Source: Excoecaria cochinchinensis (taxonomy: Eukaryota > Streptophyta > Magnoliopsida > Malpighiales > Euphorbiaceae). From it: DNA of 64,000 bases. Numbering within the stretch: position 1 is the first letter of the stretch; each line of letters opens with the position of its first letter. The DNA is taken from NCBI GenBank assembly GCA_947683425.1, contig CANTUQ010000037.1, forward strand, positions 5,782,501 through 5,846,500, written 5' to 3'. The position numbers and the translations under genes were made by a program. Shown here piece after piece: positions 12,261 to 23,599 of this stretch. A model generated the notes under the pieces. The model did no database searches. It saw only the letters and a list, made by a program, of their open reading frames with translations, and had not been told where the DNA came from.

Positions 12261-14745
12261 TGTAACGCCCCCGCCGCCACCCCCATTGGAAGGGCGCCGG
12301 CGGGCGCGCTACTCGAAACTCACTCACAACATACATACATCCATATATACATGCGCTAAGCGGAAGCATTCACTAACAATAATAATAAAAGCCGAACATG
12401 AATCTCATTTAATCAAAATATAGAGTTAAATACAATCCCAAAAGATTATATCAATCCTTTACAAAAAGTTACATAAGCCACTATACAAAAATATTACATA
12501 CAAAAAGAATTACAGGAGGAAATAACAAAAATAAAGACTCTACTCCTATGTGGCCGACCAGCAGATGCGCAACACGAGCAAACTCCCAAAACCTGCCACC
12601 TACATGGGACAAAAACCCGTGCTAAGCGATAACGCTTAGTGGGGAGGAACAAAACACAACAGAGCACTATGCAAGATATTAAACATTATCATACAGAATT
12701 CACTAAACATCAGAGGGCAGAAATATATATACAGCTCAAGAGTCACTATATGTATATCAGCACTGAAACAGAAAACATGAAGCAATGATCACAATCAGAA
12801 TCATGCGATAATTAGAACACTTCACTAATCACATACTAGACACTTAACACAATAGCCTGAATTCAATGGTGTGGGATACGGGAACACGGCACGGGAGACC
12901 GAAACCTCAAAAACAGTTTTAATACCCGAAGGTAGCGCGGGAGACCGAAGTTTCAAAACATTTTATCACTACACGGAAGATGACCATCTCGGAGGTCGAC
13001 CGCTTCGCCCAAATGGGGCGGACACGGGCAGCTGCACTCACTAACCCTTCTTAAGCATGCTTAATTATCCAGTACCTTGACACTTCAGGCTCGACAACTC
13101 ATTCACTCACACGATAATACAAAATCAAAGCAAGGTTCAACTCAGGACTCTAACATCAAATAAATTCATAACTAAGACACTGGTACAATGATATCACGAG
13201 TCATAAGCACAAACATATTTCATGCAATAGTGAGAAACCGTGCAAAGTGGAACAAAAGAAACACATTCAAAAAATAGGGCAAGCAGGAAGGGCCTCTATC
13301 GCGATCGCAACAGTGTCGCGCTCACGACAGAGCAAGGGGCACCTCCTCGCGAGCTCGCACTAGAAGTCCTGCTCGCGACGAAGCACACTAGGCAGATTTG
13401 CGCAACCGAGCTTTGTCGCGATCGCGACAGAGACCAGTTCCTTCCTCCTCACGTGCACGCGTGGCAGCATGCTCGCGTGGAGGACTCGGCTATCGAGCTC
13501 TCTGTCGCGGTCACGACAACATCACGGTTGCGGCAGAGGGCTCTCCAAGAACAAGAGGCCAAATCTGCATTCTGTCGCGCTCGCGATAGAACCTAGATTT
13601 GCCCAGATCTGCACTTTTCCTACTCTTTTCACACACAATCCTTCATACATGCAAACAACACATACAAACACTTACCTCAAGCCTCCTGCACATTACCGCA
13701 TCACTCTCATGCCACATAAACACACTTTACACAATAATCAAACATCAATTCATCATGGATTCACTCACAACTAAACTCAAAATTCATTAACATAACATGT
13801 TCATGCTCCAAAAACATATACTATCCTCACTATATCACTAACATTTCACTATAAATCCTTACTTAATTTAAACATGCATTCATCTAACAAAAAACTCAAT
13901 GTTACTAGTGACATGCAATCACAAAATAGAATTTATCCAAGGAGAAATTAGGGGAAAAACATGATCCACAAACACATATGCACACTCAAAAACGTAGCTC
14001 CCAAACCTGGAAATTGCAGCTTCAACCGAGCCCTTCACGAGTTCGCTTTCTCCTTTCCCTTGCTCTTTCTTCTAGCTTCTGATTCTTGCACAAATCCAAT
14101 TAAAACTCACTCAAATCAAACCCAAATTCCACAATCAAAATCAGAAAAAGAAGGAGAAGAGAAGAACCGAAATAACTAAAGAACTCCAGACCACTTACCT
14201 TCAAAAACCCAGCTCAAAGCTCAAGATTCCCACTCAAATGTCAAAGAAGACACAAGAGGAAAGGAGATGAGAGCAGAAAAATGGAAGCAAGAGAGAGAAA
14301 GAGAACGGGAAAGAAGAAGAAAAGAGAAAGAAATGAGCTAGCTTCCACGGGAAGCTTCATCCCACTCTTCCCTCCTCACCTCTCTCTTGCTTTTCATTTA
14401 ATGCTCACCAACCCCTTGCCACTTGTCACAATCTTAAATCAAGCCTTCTCACTTTGACTAAACCACTCATGGCACCATACACTACACACACACTAACTTC
14501 TCTTACACAAATATCTTCCAATGCACCAAACTCAACTCACACTATATTATTTCTCTTAACCCACTTACACCCTACCACCATACACTCCAAGCACACACTA
14601 TAATTCCTTCTCTTCACTTAATTAATTAATTCCTTAACAACTAATTCCTTATTATCCAAATTTTCTCTTGCTTAAATTATGAAAATACCCTTACTTTACC
14701 GACTTACCACGCAGATTTCAATCAGGCCCTTTTTGGGTTGTTATA
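12261..14745 (+). mobile_element. solo LTR, family B, nested in LTR A
   Basis: A 2485-bp element beginning TGTAACGCCC and ending GGGTTGTTATA, with imperfect inverted ends (TGTAAC/GTTATA). It is flanked by a 5-bp duplication 'atgta' (12256-12260 and 14746-14750). It is less AT-rich than its host and has no pol genes. It holds the hairpin cluster at 13296-13590. The ORFs inside (for example 13240-13596) come from that GC-rich cluster and look non-coding. A Gypsy LTR is the best call from length, ends and TSD size. Confidence 0.85.
13296..13590. repeat. cluster of tcgcga palindromes
   Basis: Several inverted repeats of related sequence occur here. TGTCGCGATCGCGACA is a perfect 16-base palindrome near 13412. 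TGTCG/CGACA stems with 6-base loops lie near 13314 and 13502. TCGCG/CGCGA with a 2-base loop lies near 13574. They are spaced about 70-100 bases apart. The block is much richer in G+C than its surroundings. Confidence 0.75.
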
Positions 14746-16541
14746 ATGTATACAAGTGCATGGAACTATATAAATAAGTAATGAACAAGAATATAATAAA
14801 AGGTGATAGGTAGTGTGTAAATAATGTAAATGTGAAGAGTAAGTAATAAATGTATTTTGCTCTTAGTATTCTGATAGCCAAATCTAGTTCAGGATATAGT
14901 TGGCTGACCATAGGGATACCTATATCGCGGTGCGAGTCATGGCGACTCGTTTGGGTAGGCTAATGGCGGTCTACCATAAGTGATTAAGTGTTTACAATGA
15001 GTAAGTGATGAGTGTAAGTGATATGGGTAGTCATTCGGGGTCATTTTTAAGTTTTTGGACCTGTGGGATCCACGTCCCGTGTATCCAGTTTGGACATTTC
15101 TACCGGATAGTACTTGGGGCAAAATAAAAAAAAACGAGGCTTAAAATAAGGAAATAAGAATAAAGAAGAGAAAATAGAATGAAAAGGATAAAAATGTAAA
15201 GAATTAAAAGTTAAAGGGGTAAAATAGTAATTATATAAGACTTAGGGTTAAAAGGGTAAATTAGAAGAAATAAGGAAATTAAATGATAAAATAAGTTAAA
15301 AGTATTATAAATAGGAATTAAAAATTTAATAATTATAAAAATATTGTTTAGAGACTAAAAATGATATTTACATGTAAAATAATAGATTAAGAATAGAAAA
15401 TAAAAATGTAGTGCAAAATTGTAATTATAAGAAAATGAAAGGTAAATTTGGAAATTAAAGGAAAATGAGGGACTAAATAGAAAATTAATCATAATAATTT
15501 GAAAGAGGGATTAAAATGTAAATTGGATAAGAGTATGGACAACAATTGAAATTAAAAGAGTTTAAATGAGCATAATAAGGAAATGAAAAAAATAATAATG
15601 TTAATAATAATAGTAATAATAATAATTATAATAAATAATAGTAATGAGTGTGATAGATATATTTATAGACATATGCACAAGTATAAATTAATTATAGGAT
15701 ATACATACATACATAACTATATGAATGTAATATAAATTAAAGAATAAAATGAAAAACCATAGAATAAAACGTAATTTAATTACATGATTTAATAAGTGTT
15801 AATATATTTATTGTATAGACTTAGTTATGCATGATTGTGTATGCATGTATGAATATAGTGAGATGGAAAATATTAGATGTGTATCTACCACTGGGCATTT
15901 TTAATGTTCAACGCGTAATATTTTGTTGCACATAGGTTTAGGACAAGCATAGACGTGGAGCAAGCATACAAATGTTTTTCGGAGCCGACATACAGGAAGC
16001 TAAAGGAAATTATATTTTGAAAATGTATATAAATGGCATGTATATGTGTATTTTGATGAAAATGCTTATGTAATGTTGGATATTATATATGTTGTATGGA
16101 ACTTGTTGTAAACTATGGACTTGAGACTTTTGTAATGAACTTATAATACATAATGATGTGATTGATGGTTAATGTATGTATTGAGATTGACTGTGAAGTA
16201 ACTGTGTTGACGGTTGGTTGAGTTGGTTGAATTGTTGTGGCAATATTAGACTTGTTATTCTTAAATTTGCATGAGGGTAGGATTGCAGTGCAGCCGTTAT
16301 GCTGCTAAAATTTACACTAAATGAATAGTAATAGTAGATAGTTACAAGTCCATTGATAAATAGGATAAAAAGGTTAATAAGCAAATTGAATTGGCAAATA
16401 AGAATAAACAATAAATAAATTTACCCATTTTTACAGTAATATAATATGAAATACAAGTCAAACAATCATGATAATTGTGAAATCCAAGCTAAATCCGACC
16501 ATTAGATGTATAATATAGCGTGATAAGGGTGTTACATGGGA

Positions 16542-16749
16542 ATTTAATGTAATCGATCTCAACTTTCCCTAGTGTAAGACCTTATTTGAATTTTGACCCT
16601 TAAAACCTTTAACTTATCCATGAAGTATGAATCAATATGGTTAGTTTAGTTAGTTTCCTAAAGGCCATGAGAAAGATTCGGCCTGGCGGATTTAGCTAAA
16701 AAAGTGAGATGGATCATAATGGATGGCATATAGTAAGAGGGGAATATAG
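16542..16749 (+). mobile_element. Copia copy 1, 3' tract continued
   Basis: Resumes the Copia 3' non-coding tract after the solo LTR A insertion and matches about 33510-33717 of the complete Copia, including 'gatctcaactttccct', 'aacttatccatgaagtatg' and 'gatggcatatagtaagagggga'. It stops at 'tatag' (16745-16749), after which unrelated sequence begins. Confidence 0.8.
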
Positions 16750-18527
16750 GAGAACTTGGACAAAAAAAAAGAAGTAACTTGGACAAAAAGAAACGAAGTG
16801 ACTTAGACAAATTTTTTTGTCGATAACCTCAGACCAATCAATTGAACATTGACTAATTTTAAGTAATCTAGCTATTAGCAACATTACTTTGCTGGGAGCA
16901 GAATAGCACTTAAAGATAGGGCTACAAATCCGTCTGGTCCAGATCACGAGATAAAATTTTAAAAAATATAAGAGCCGATAAATCAAAAACAAGAAATAAT
17001 TAATTAGTAATTCAAATTTATTTTTATGGAACATATATATAAATATTCATGGATACAGTCTCTCTCTGCTTCACGTCCTATTCAATATTCCGGACAAAGT
17101 TCTGAGTGTAAAATGAAGGTTCCAAGGGTATACCGGAGGTGAAGCAGAGAGAGAGATAGCATTCGTACCTCGGGATTCCCTCAATTCGCCTTCGGTATTG
17201 ACTAATTTTAAGTAATCTAGCTATTAGCAACATTACTTTGCTGGGAGCAGAATAGCACTTAAAGAGTGCTAAAAATCCGTCTGGTGCAGATCACGAGATA
17301 AAATCTAAAAAGATATAAGAGCCGATGAATCAAAAACAAGAAATAATTAATTAGTAATTCAAATTTTTTTTATGGAACATATATATTAATATTCATGGGT
17401 ACAGTCTCTCTCTGCTTCACGTCCTATTCAATATTCCGGACGAAGTTCTGAGTGTAAAACAAAGGTTCCAAGGGTATACCAGAGGTGAAGCAGAGAGAGA
17501 GACAGCCTTCGTACCTCGGGATTCCCTCAATTCGCCTTCGGTACAGGGAAGGGGAGGAAGGAAAATTAATAAACCCATAGATACCGGTAAAACTATAAAT
17601 ACTGTTAACCAAGGAAAAGAATTCGTGGTAAAGACAAGATAAGATACACTTGGACTAGAAAAACCAGTCCGAGAAAACATAATATATATATATATATATT
17701 ATTCTTTTTTTAGGCGTACACGCGTCCCTTAACACGCTTCCCCCCCTTCGCTTCGGTTTGCTTCGCTCATCCCCCCACGAGGGGGATTTGTGCCAAAATA
17801 ACGGATGCCAAGAAGAACAAAAGGGCTTGGACACGTAATGGGTCCTGAAGTACTATTTCTGCACCCGGACACTTTATTCTGTCTCCACTTATGAAAGGCC
17901 AAGCCGACATAATAGGTATTGCGATACAAAGAGCTTTACTTGGAGTAGAAACTAACAGCCATATCTAGCAGGCAGGAAATTCATTACCTTGGGGCCAAAG
18001 GAGTCTCCCCAGTCTGGGACAACTGTTAGACGAAACGGCTCATATTCTCCTTCTCTTCGTGAGTGACTATAAGGCGCGGGTAGCCACCGACCAAGTCGGG
18101 ACTGAGCTACTATTTAGAAGGAGGTCGGAGTGGAGTAGCATGGGGGGTGGTGTCCCCTATCAGGCTATTCCACGAAGACATGCTAAGCTTGATTGACGCT
18201 GGCTCTATACGGTATAATATGCCTGAGGGCCTTCGTTTCACTCAGGATGGAAAGAAATCGTTGAATAAGAATTTGAATTTAAAAAAAGGGAGATTTCGAA
18301 ATCGCGTGCATACACGATTTTTTTTTTTTTTTTTTCAAAAAGAGGAAGATTGGGTAGGTGTTCAGTTATGCTCTCGCGCGCACATAGAAATTTTAAGAAA
18401 TTTATTTTTAGAAATCTCATGAACAAGATACAAGAATAAGATTAGTTTGATAGAATGAGTGTTTTTTCGTAAGAACGTCCACGAATCTGATCAATTATTC
18501 TTCGTGCTTTGTGAGTGGACATACGTA
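16750..18527. other. foreign insert, possibly organelle-derived
   Basis: This segment interrupts the 3' tract of Copia copy 1; the intact Copia has no counterpart at 33717. 'atatag' occurs at both edges (16744-16749 and 18527-18532), perhaps a short target duplication. The DNA from about 17700 to 18250 is richer in G+C and lower in simple repeats than the rest of the region, which resembles plant mitochondrial intergenic DNA. That origin is my inference; I recognise no mitochondrial gene. A poly-T run lies near 18320. No convincing protein is encoded. Confidence 0.4.
16848..17542. repeat. 349-bp direct tandem duplication
   Basis: 16848-17196 and 17197-17542 are near-identical, both starting 'attgactaattttaag' and ending 'ttcgccttcggta'. 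Only a few substitutions and short indels separate them, so the duplication is young compared with the Copia relic around it. Each copy holds an inverted pair, 'ctctctctgcttcac' and 'gtgaagcagagagag', about 90 bases apart. Confidence 0.85.
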
Positions 18528-18532
18528 TATAG

Positions 18533-18829
18533 CCTTTTGATTACATTCAAGGTTTCGTGGTTCACCGGCATACCTATTATAGTTTGTATAAGTAGAGAAA
18601 TAATATTAAATACAAAAGTTTTTTTTATGAGATCGTGAATTAAAATAGTGAATATGAGAAAGTTATCTAGGGTTAGGCATACGTGAAAAAGAGGATCTTA
18701 TTTTTAAAATGCTATATATCTTTAACCGATATAGCGCTAGTGCTCTCGAGTATGCTGGCTGTACAATCTATTTACTTTTATGACTAGAGATTATGATTGA
18801 AAATTATTCCGTCATGTGCGAATGGAAGA
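18533..18829 (+). mobile_element. Copia copy 1, last part of the 3' tract
   Basis: Matches 33725-34028 of the complete Copia ('ccttttgattacattca', 'cgtggttcaccggcat', 'gtcatgtgcgaatggaaga'). It ends in the purine-rich stretch 'aatggaaga', which is the likely polypurine tract just before the 3' LTR. Confidence 0.8.
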
Positions 18830-19371
18830 TGATAGAGTTTGAATACACTCATGACTTTAGATACACTCATGACTTTAGATATGGATGAAATTCCATATAA
18901 AATATAATTTAGAAAAGATTCTAAATCTAATTAGATTAGATAATCAGATAAAGATATAAATATTTTACCTCAACAAAATTATATGATCTTAACAGAATTA
19001 TCTTATCCTATCTCGAAAGAGTTTGAATTATACTGGAGATTGGTGTCTAGTAAAAGAATACTATAAATAGAGGATAAGAAGTCAAATTCTATGAGGTTTT
19101 ACATACAACGGAATAGAATTTTGAATTATATATTCTCCCTCTTATATTCCAAATCTCTTAGGCACTTTTAGGCTATGGAATAATTGCTGTTACTTCGCAT
19201 TTGTTGTCAGTGGGTAAGAGTCTTACCAGTGACACAAACTAGATCCTTGCTTTCATTTTCGCTTCAGTTACTCTAATTTTCTACGCTACAAGAGGTATAT
19301 ATAATCTCCTCTTTATTGATATAATGTATTATATCCTAACTCACATTGCTATTGTATACTTTTTCCCAATA
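18830..19371 (+). mobile_element. 3' LTR of Copia copy 1
   Basis: Begins TGATAGAGTTTG directly after a polypurine tract, as does the 3' LTR at 34029. It holds 'ctataaatagagg' (about 19060), the counterpart of the TATA region of the complete Copia. The end near 19371 ('tttcccaata') is placed by analogy with 'ttttcccatca'. It is longer and more diverged than the 405-bp LTRs of the complete copy and has a local duplication near 18845-18880. Confidence 0.65.
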
Positions 19372-19444
19372 ATAAATATATGCTATTTATTTAATTGCCA
19401 TTATTATTTACGCTTTTTTTTTCGCTCTAATGTAGGTTATGGAT

Positions 19445-19620
19445 GGGACTTTTTTATAAATAATGTGATTTGGGAAACAAATTGGGATTATGGGGTGGGT
19501 TGAAAAATATTAGGGGAATTGGGGTGTTTGCACGCAGTACGAGAGGGCAGGGGCACGGGGGGCAAGGAGTCTGATTTCGCAGCATGTTGCTGCGGAATCA
19601 AGTGTGGGGGCCCACCCCCC
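19445..19620 (+). repeat. left TIR of the Mutator-like element
   Basis: Pairs with the reverse complement of about 23600-23779. The match includes 'ggattatggggtgggttgaaaa' (written here as adjoining blocks ggattatggg and gtgggttgaaaa) and 'ttaggggaattggggtgttt'. The outer 100 bases are the best conserved. The inner end carries the hairpin ttcgcagca/tgctgcgga. Confidence 0.85.
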
Positions 19621-20279
19621 ACAGTCCCTCCCCACGGCCAGCAACGGGTATTTATACCCGTTGCCATTAAAATGAAGATCTGCCTTTGTTTCTTAACGTT
19701 CCTTTCTTTCCTCATAGCTTATATACAAAATTTTTGCATATCAGTAATCTTTTCCTACGATAAATTTGGTAAGTACTCATTTCCGAAATTTTTTATTAAT
19801 TGTAATAAGTTAATGAAAGAAAATAATAGTTAGTTAAACTGTTATATATGTCTAATAAATTTTTTATAATTTATATGATGAAGTGAAAAATGAAATATAT
19901 TATGCTTGTATGAAAATAATAACGAAAATTTCAATATATTTTAGAGTATGCGCAAAATGTTTCTTGTTTTTGCAGCATTTCGGCGTCTCCAAAAAAAAGG
20001 TAAATTTTATCGTAATGATGTTGAAATAATTAATTTAGTATTGAATGTAGTTAAAATATTATTTGCATACGTATTGGAACGTGTATTGGTAAACCGCCAT
20101 GACTTACATATTTTGTTTGTTATTTTTGTATTTAATATTAAAATTCGATAAAATATTGGATGAATATAGGGAAGTGAAATTATTAGGCTATAGCTAGGTT
20201 TTTTGTTTATTTGTTCTGAAGCACACCAAATTATATATTATAATTTTTTATTATATTTACATATAGGTAATTTAAAATA

Positions 20280-23100
20280 TGGATCACATCCGTAATTAGC
20301 AGCATGTAAATCCTGGACCGTACGTAGATGATCTTTTGACTGAAAGGAAAACATCGGTCGGAAGCAGTATAACGCAACAATGTAATTATAATTTTATACC
20401 TTTGTGAATAATCTTATAATATGTTTGTGTCCATATATAGGCATTCGTTCAGGGAAAAAAATTAACATGGGTGTTTGAATTTTTTCAAGTTACACATAAT
20501 GTATTATTCATTTGAAGGGCCAGTGTGGAGTCTCATTATGAAAACATTGATGAATGGATTATACCATATTTGAGATTGGCTGGATTTTACGGAGTGTCTC
20601 AAATTGGTGCAATGCACGTAGATCCACATTTGATAACCGCACTTGTGGAGAGATGGAGGCCAGAGACTCACACTTTCCACCTCCCTGTTGGTGAAACAAC
20701 AATCACGCTTCAGGATATTGAGATTATGACCGTTTTACCGATAGAAGGGCGTCCTGTAACTGGTCACGTTGACACTGAAAGGAAAACATCGGTCGGAAGC
20801 AGTATAGCGCAACAATGTAATTATAATTTTATACCTTTGTGAATAATCTTATAATATATTTGTGTCCATATATAGGCATTAGTTCAGGGGAAAAAAATTA
20901 ACATGGGTGTTTGAATTTTTTCAGGTTGCACATAATGTATTATTCATTCGAAGGGCCAGTGTGGAGTCTCATTATGAAAACATTGATGAACGGATTATAC
21001 CATATTTGAGATTGGCTGGATTTTACGGAGTGTCTCAAATTGGTGTAATGCACGTAGATCCACATTTGATGACTGCACTTGTGGAGAGATGGAGGCCAGA
21101 GACTCAAACTTTCCACCTCCCTATTGGTGAAACAACAATCACGCTTCAGGGTATTGAGATTATGACCGGTTTACCGATAGAAGGGCATCCTGTAACTGGT
21201 CACGTGCAGTATAATTGGGTCGTTGTGTGCAACCAGCTTTTAGGATTAATGCCACCAGAAAATGTTATAAAGGGACATGCAATTAAAATGACTTGGTTGT
21301 CTAGAACTTTTAATTCTTTACCTGCTGATGCTACGGAGTATCAAATTCAGTGTTTCACTCATGCATGGTTATTGCGCTGCATCGGTGGATTGTTGTGTCC
21401 ATCCCAAGCAAACAACTATATCCATTTGATGTGGCTACCATTGCTGGAGAATTTAGAAGATGTTGGAACTTACAGTTGGGGGTTGGCTTATTTGGCTTGG
21501 CTGTACAGGGAGCTTTTTCGTGCCACACGTCCTAGTGCTCAAGGGTTTGGTGGTTATCAACAGCTATTACAGATGTGGGCCTGGGAGAGATTGCCTCAAT
21601 TTCGTCCCCCCTTCATACATGGTTTTGTGCTATATCAGAGCAGGCCGTATGGATATAGGTAAAATAAATTTGATTATATTATGATATTTGATCATGTTGA
21701 CGTATATTTTTGTAGGTAATCGTACTATGTGCTAATAACAAGATGAAATATAATGCATTAGGTAGAGATCTCCAATCGATTTGAGCGTCAATCACAGTAA
21801 AGATGTACAAGCATACAAAGTTGATTTAGACCTGCAGCGTGATATTGAGGTAAATTGTGCGAACTATGATTTAGTTGTAGACATTGCAGTGCACATGTAG
21901 GATAATATTAATTTTCTACGGCACTAAGTCGCATTATTTTTTTTTTGTGTAAATGGACTGGCAGCCGTACAGAGGCGTGGTGAACCAGCTGCCATCTTTT
22001 TGTACAAACGGTGAATGCATTTAGAGAGCAGTGGTGCCTTTGATCTGTTTTCACATAATTGAGTGGCATCAACCGGATCGTTGCCTCCGACAATTTGGAA
22101 TGGATCAACCCATTCCGAGTGCACCATTGATCGATGACAGAGTGCATTCAGTCGATTTAAGAGGGAATGATGACAAAAATTGGGCAGTTACCTTTTCAAG
22201 TTTTATTTTTGAGTGGAACAATCGATTGAATTGGGTAACGGGCACTTCTGCACTCGTGGCACCTTTGCATGAAAGGTCTCAATAAATGCAATGGTACCGA
22301 TTGCGAACAAGACGGTGGATTACTCCAATTGCAGCATTGATTGGAGCTTTTGTAAGAATTTTATATTGAATTTTGACATGACAAATCATTCACAATGAAT
22401 TTTCTAACGTTACTGATTGCTGGCGGATGCAGCTGAACGGATTTACCACAGTGATATGGCAACTTCCAATGTAGGTGGCGAGGTTAGAATGGCATTCGGA
22501 GGCATTTTAGGTTTCGTCGGGGCATATGACAGAATATCCGTTGACTATCCACTTCAACCCGTCCCAAGTCCCGTAGACATCCCACCGATGACCGTACCTT
22601 ATGAGGATTTTCGCCAAACAAGAAGGAGCCAAAGAGGCATGGCCGAGAGACGAACTGCTGTTGAGTCTATTCCCCTTCCATCAGGGGTGAGCCAAGTTAT
22701 GCCTCCTATGTCATGGCCTTATTTTTATTAGGGTAGTCAGAGTTCATTCAGAATGCCTGATTTGAGTCAGCCGACTTTTTATGATACCGGCCCTGGACCA
22801 TCCGCGGGTTATGAATATGAAGCAGGACCATCAAGATTTAACGTGGTTTTGAATGTCAGTGTCTCGGAAGCCGATAATGCAATGTTTACCAGCACGATAC
22901 AGCCTTGCAATGTACAGCGAGGAATGGGTGAGAACGTACAGCGTGACGTTTTCTTGGATGAACTTTTATTCGCGAATGTCATGCAAAATCCAGTATTCCC
23001 AGATCAACCTCTACACAGTCCAGGTTTCAATGAATCACATGGTCATTCGGAACAGCACGACTTCAGTTACAACTCGTTTCATGATTTTAGGGATATGTAA
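20280..23100 (+). pseudogene. plant mobile domain (MAIN-like) gene, decayed
   Basis: The best exon (about 20907-21662) encodes a plant mobile domain, with LRLAGFYGVSQIG, LVERWRPETQTFHLPIGE and ITLQGIEIMTGLPIEG, followed by the HAWLLRCIGGLL and YSWGLAYLAWLYREL blocks. A later exon near 22031-22285 holds VPLICFHIIEWHQPDRCLRQFG in two parts (VPLICFHIIEW and HQPDRCLRQFG), and a proline-rich tail follows (22417-23100). Relatives are transposon-borne proteins and the host proteins MAIN and MAIL1. Breaks include a TAG in the first exon (MDHIRN then stop, near 20298), a stop near 22285 and a TAG at 22729. An internal 435-bp duplication repeats the first domain exon. It is unlikely to be translated whole. 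Confidence 0.85.
20341..21210 (+). repeat. 435-bp tandem duplication inside the mobile domain gene
   Basis: The unit starting 'tgaaaggaaaacatcggtcg' occurs at 20341 and 20776. Both copies contain the same presumed intron and the exon encoding the WRPET block. The copies differ at scattered bases. In the first copy the exon runs into the next unit and ends in a stop at 20840, so only the second copy joins the rest of the gene. Confidence 0.85.
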
Positions 23101-23256
23101 AATTTCATATGATGTTATGTATGAAATTATTGTTATTACAGAGTGCTCATCGACATTATGCCGTGTTCGGATATTGTTATATAGGAAATGTAATACAATA
23201 TAATAAATATTATTACATGTTTAACCAGTAGCATAAATATTGACATTAGTATACTC

Positions 23257-23297
23257 TCATCCAATCAATCATTTAAATTAAATGATTGATTGGATGA
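23257..23297. repeat. perfect 19-bp inverted repeat, 3-base loop
   Basis: Arms 23257-23275 and 23279-23297 (starting tcatccaatcaatc) are exact reverse complements around 'aat'. It sits between the end of the mobile domain gene on the plus strand and across the stop codon of the transposase tail on the minus strand. Confidence 0.9.
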
Positions 23298-23349
23298 TCC
23301 TGCACGAGCGGGACAAGATCTTTTGTTGTGGCCAGCAGTTCCACAATTA
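23265..23349 (-). pseudogene. last exon of a Mutator transposase (zinc knuckle)
   Basis: On the minus strand, after an intron-like acceptor ending at 23350, a short frame reads N-CGTAGHNKRSC-PARAGS and stops at 23265-23267. CxxxxHxxxxC with GHNKR is the second half of the CX2CX4HX4C zinc knuckle at the C-terminus of plant MURA transposases; the first CxxC part would lie in the missing upstream exon. No DDE catalytic domain or SWIM region is found between here and the right TIR. Its position and direction, convergent with the mobile domain gene, mirror the two-gene layout of Mutator elements. A deletion of the transposase body explains the remnant. Confidence 0.7.
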
Positions 23350-23599
23350 CTACCAAATTATCTACCAAATTACGCTAAATATTTTAAAATCCAGCTAAAA
23401 CAATAGTATATATCAAATAATCAATTTTACATTGCGCATTACTTACCAACTATTGATAATACTATCGCTAAATCGCTGATTACCCAACAAACATCAACAA
23501 ATTTGCTTGCTTATATCGTCGATACATTCACAATATGGCTTAAAAAAACTTTCTCTCGCTCAAACCTCACTAACCGAAATATGGGCAGCTCATTGCGAA

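Larger units (their letters stand above)
10651..16536 (+). mobile_element. solo LTR, family A, with a nested insertion
   Basis: Begins TGCAATGGCC and ends GTGTTACA, flanked by a perfect 5-bp target duplication 'tggga' (10646-10650 and 16537-16541). Flanking sequence on both sides is the 3' tract of Copia copy 1 and joins cleanly when the insert is removed, matching 33463-33715 of the complete Copia. Subtracting the nested solo LTR B and its TSD leaves about 3396 bp. It has no pol genes. A long LTR with TG..CA ends and a 5-bp TSD fits a Gypsy LTR that recombined to a solo copy. Confidence 0.85.

Noticed and set aside
13240..13596. 118-codon ORF rich in Arg and Ala in solo LTR B
   Set aside because: It exists because the GC-rich palindrome block lacks stops; overlapping frames are open there as well and no protein motif is seen.
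18147..18422. 91-codon ORF in the foreign insert (MVSPIRLFHEDMLSLIDAG...)
   Set aside because: It crosses a poly-T run giving a Phe tract, and I cannot match it to a known organelle or nuclear protein.
19519..19833. 104-codon ORF starting in the left TIR of the Mutator element
   Set aside because: Most of it is TIR sequence conserved as an inverted repeat, then AT-rich noise; no protein pattern.
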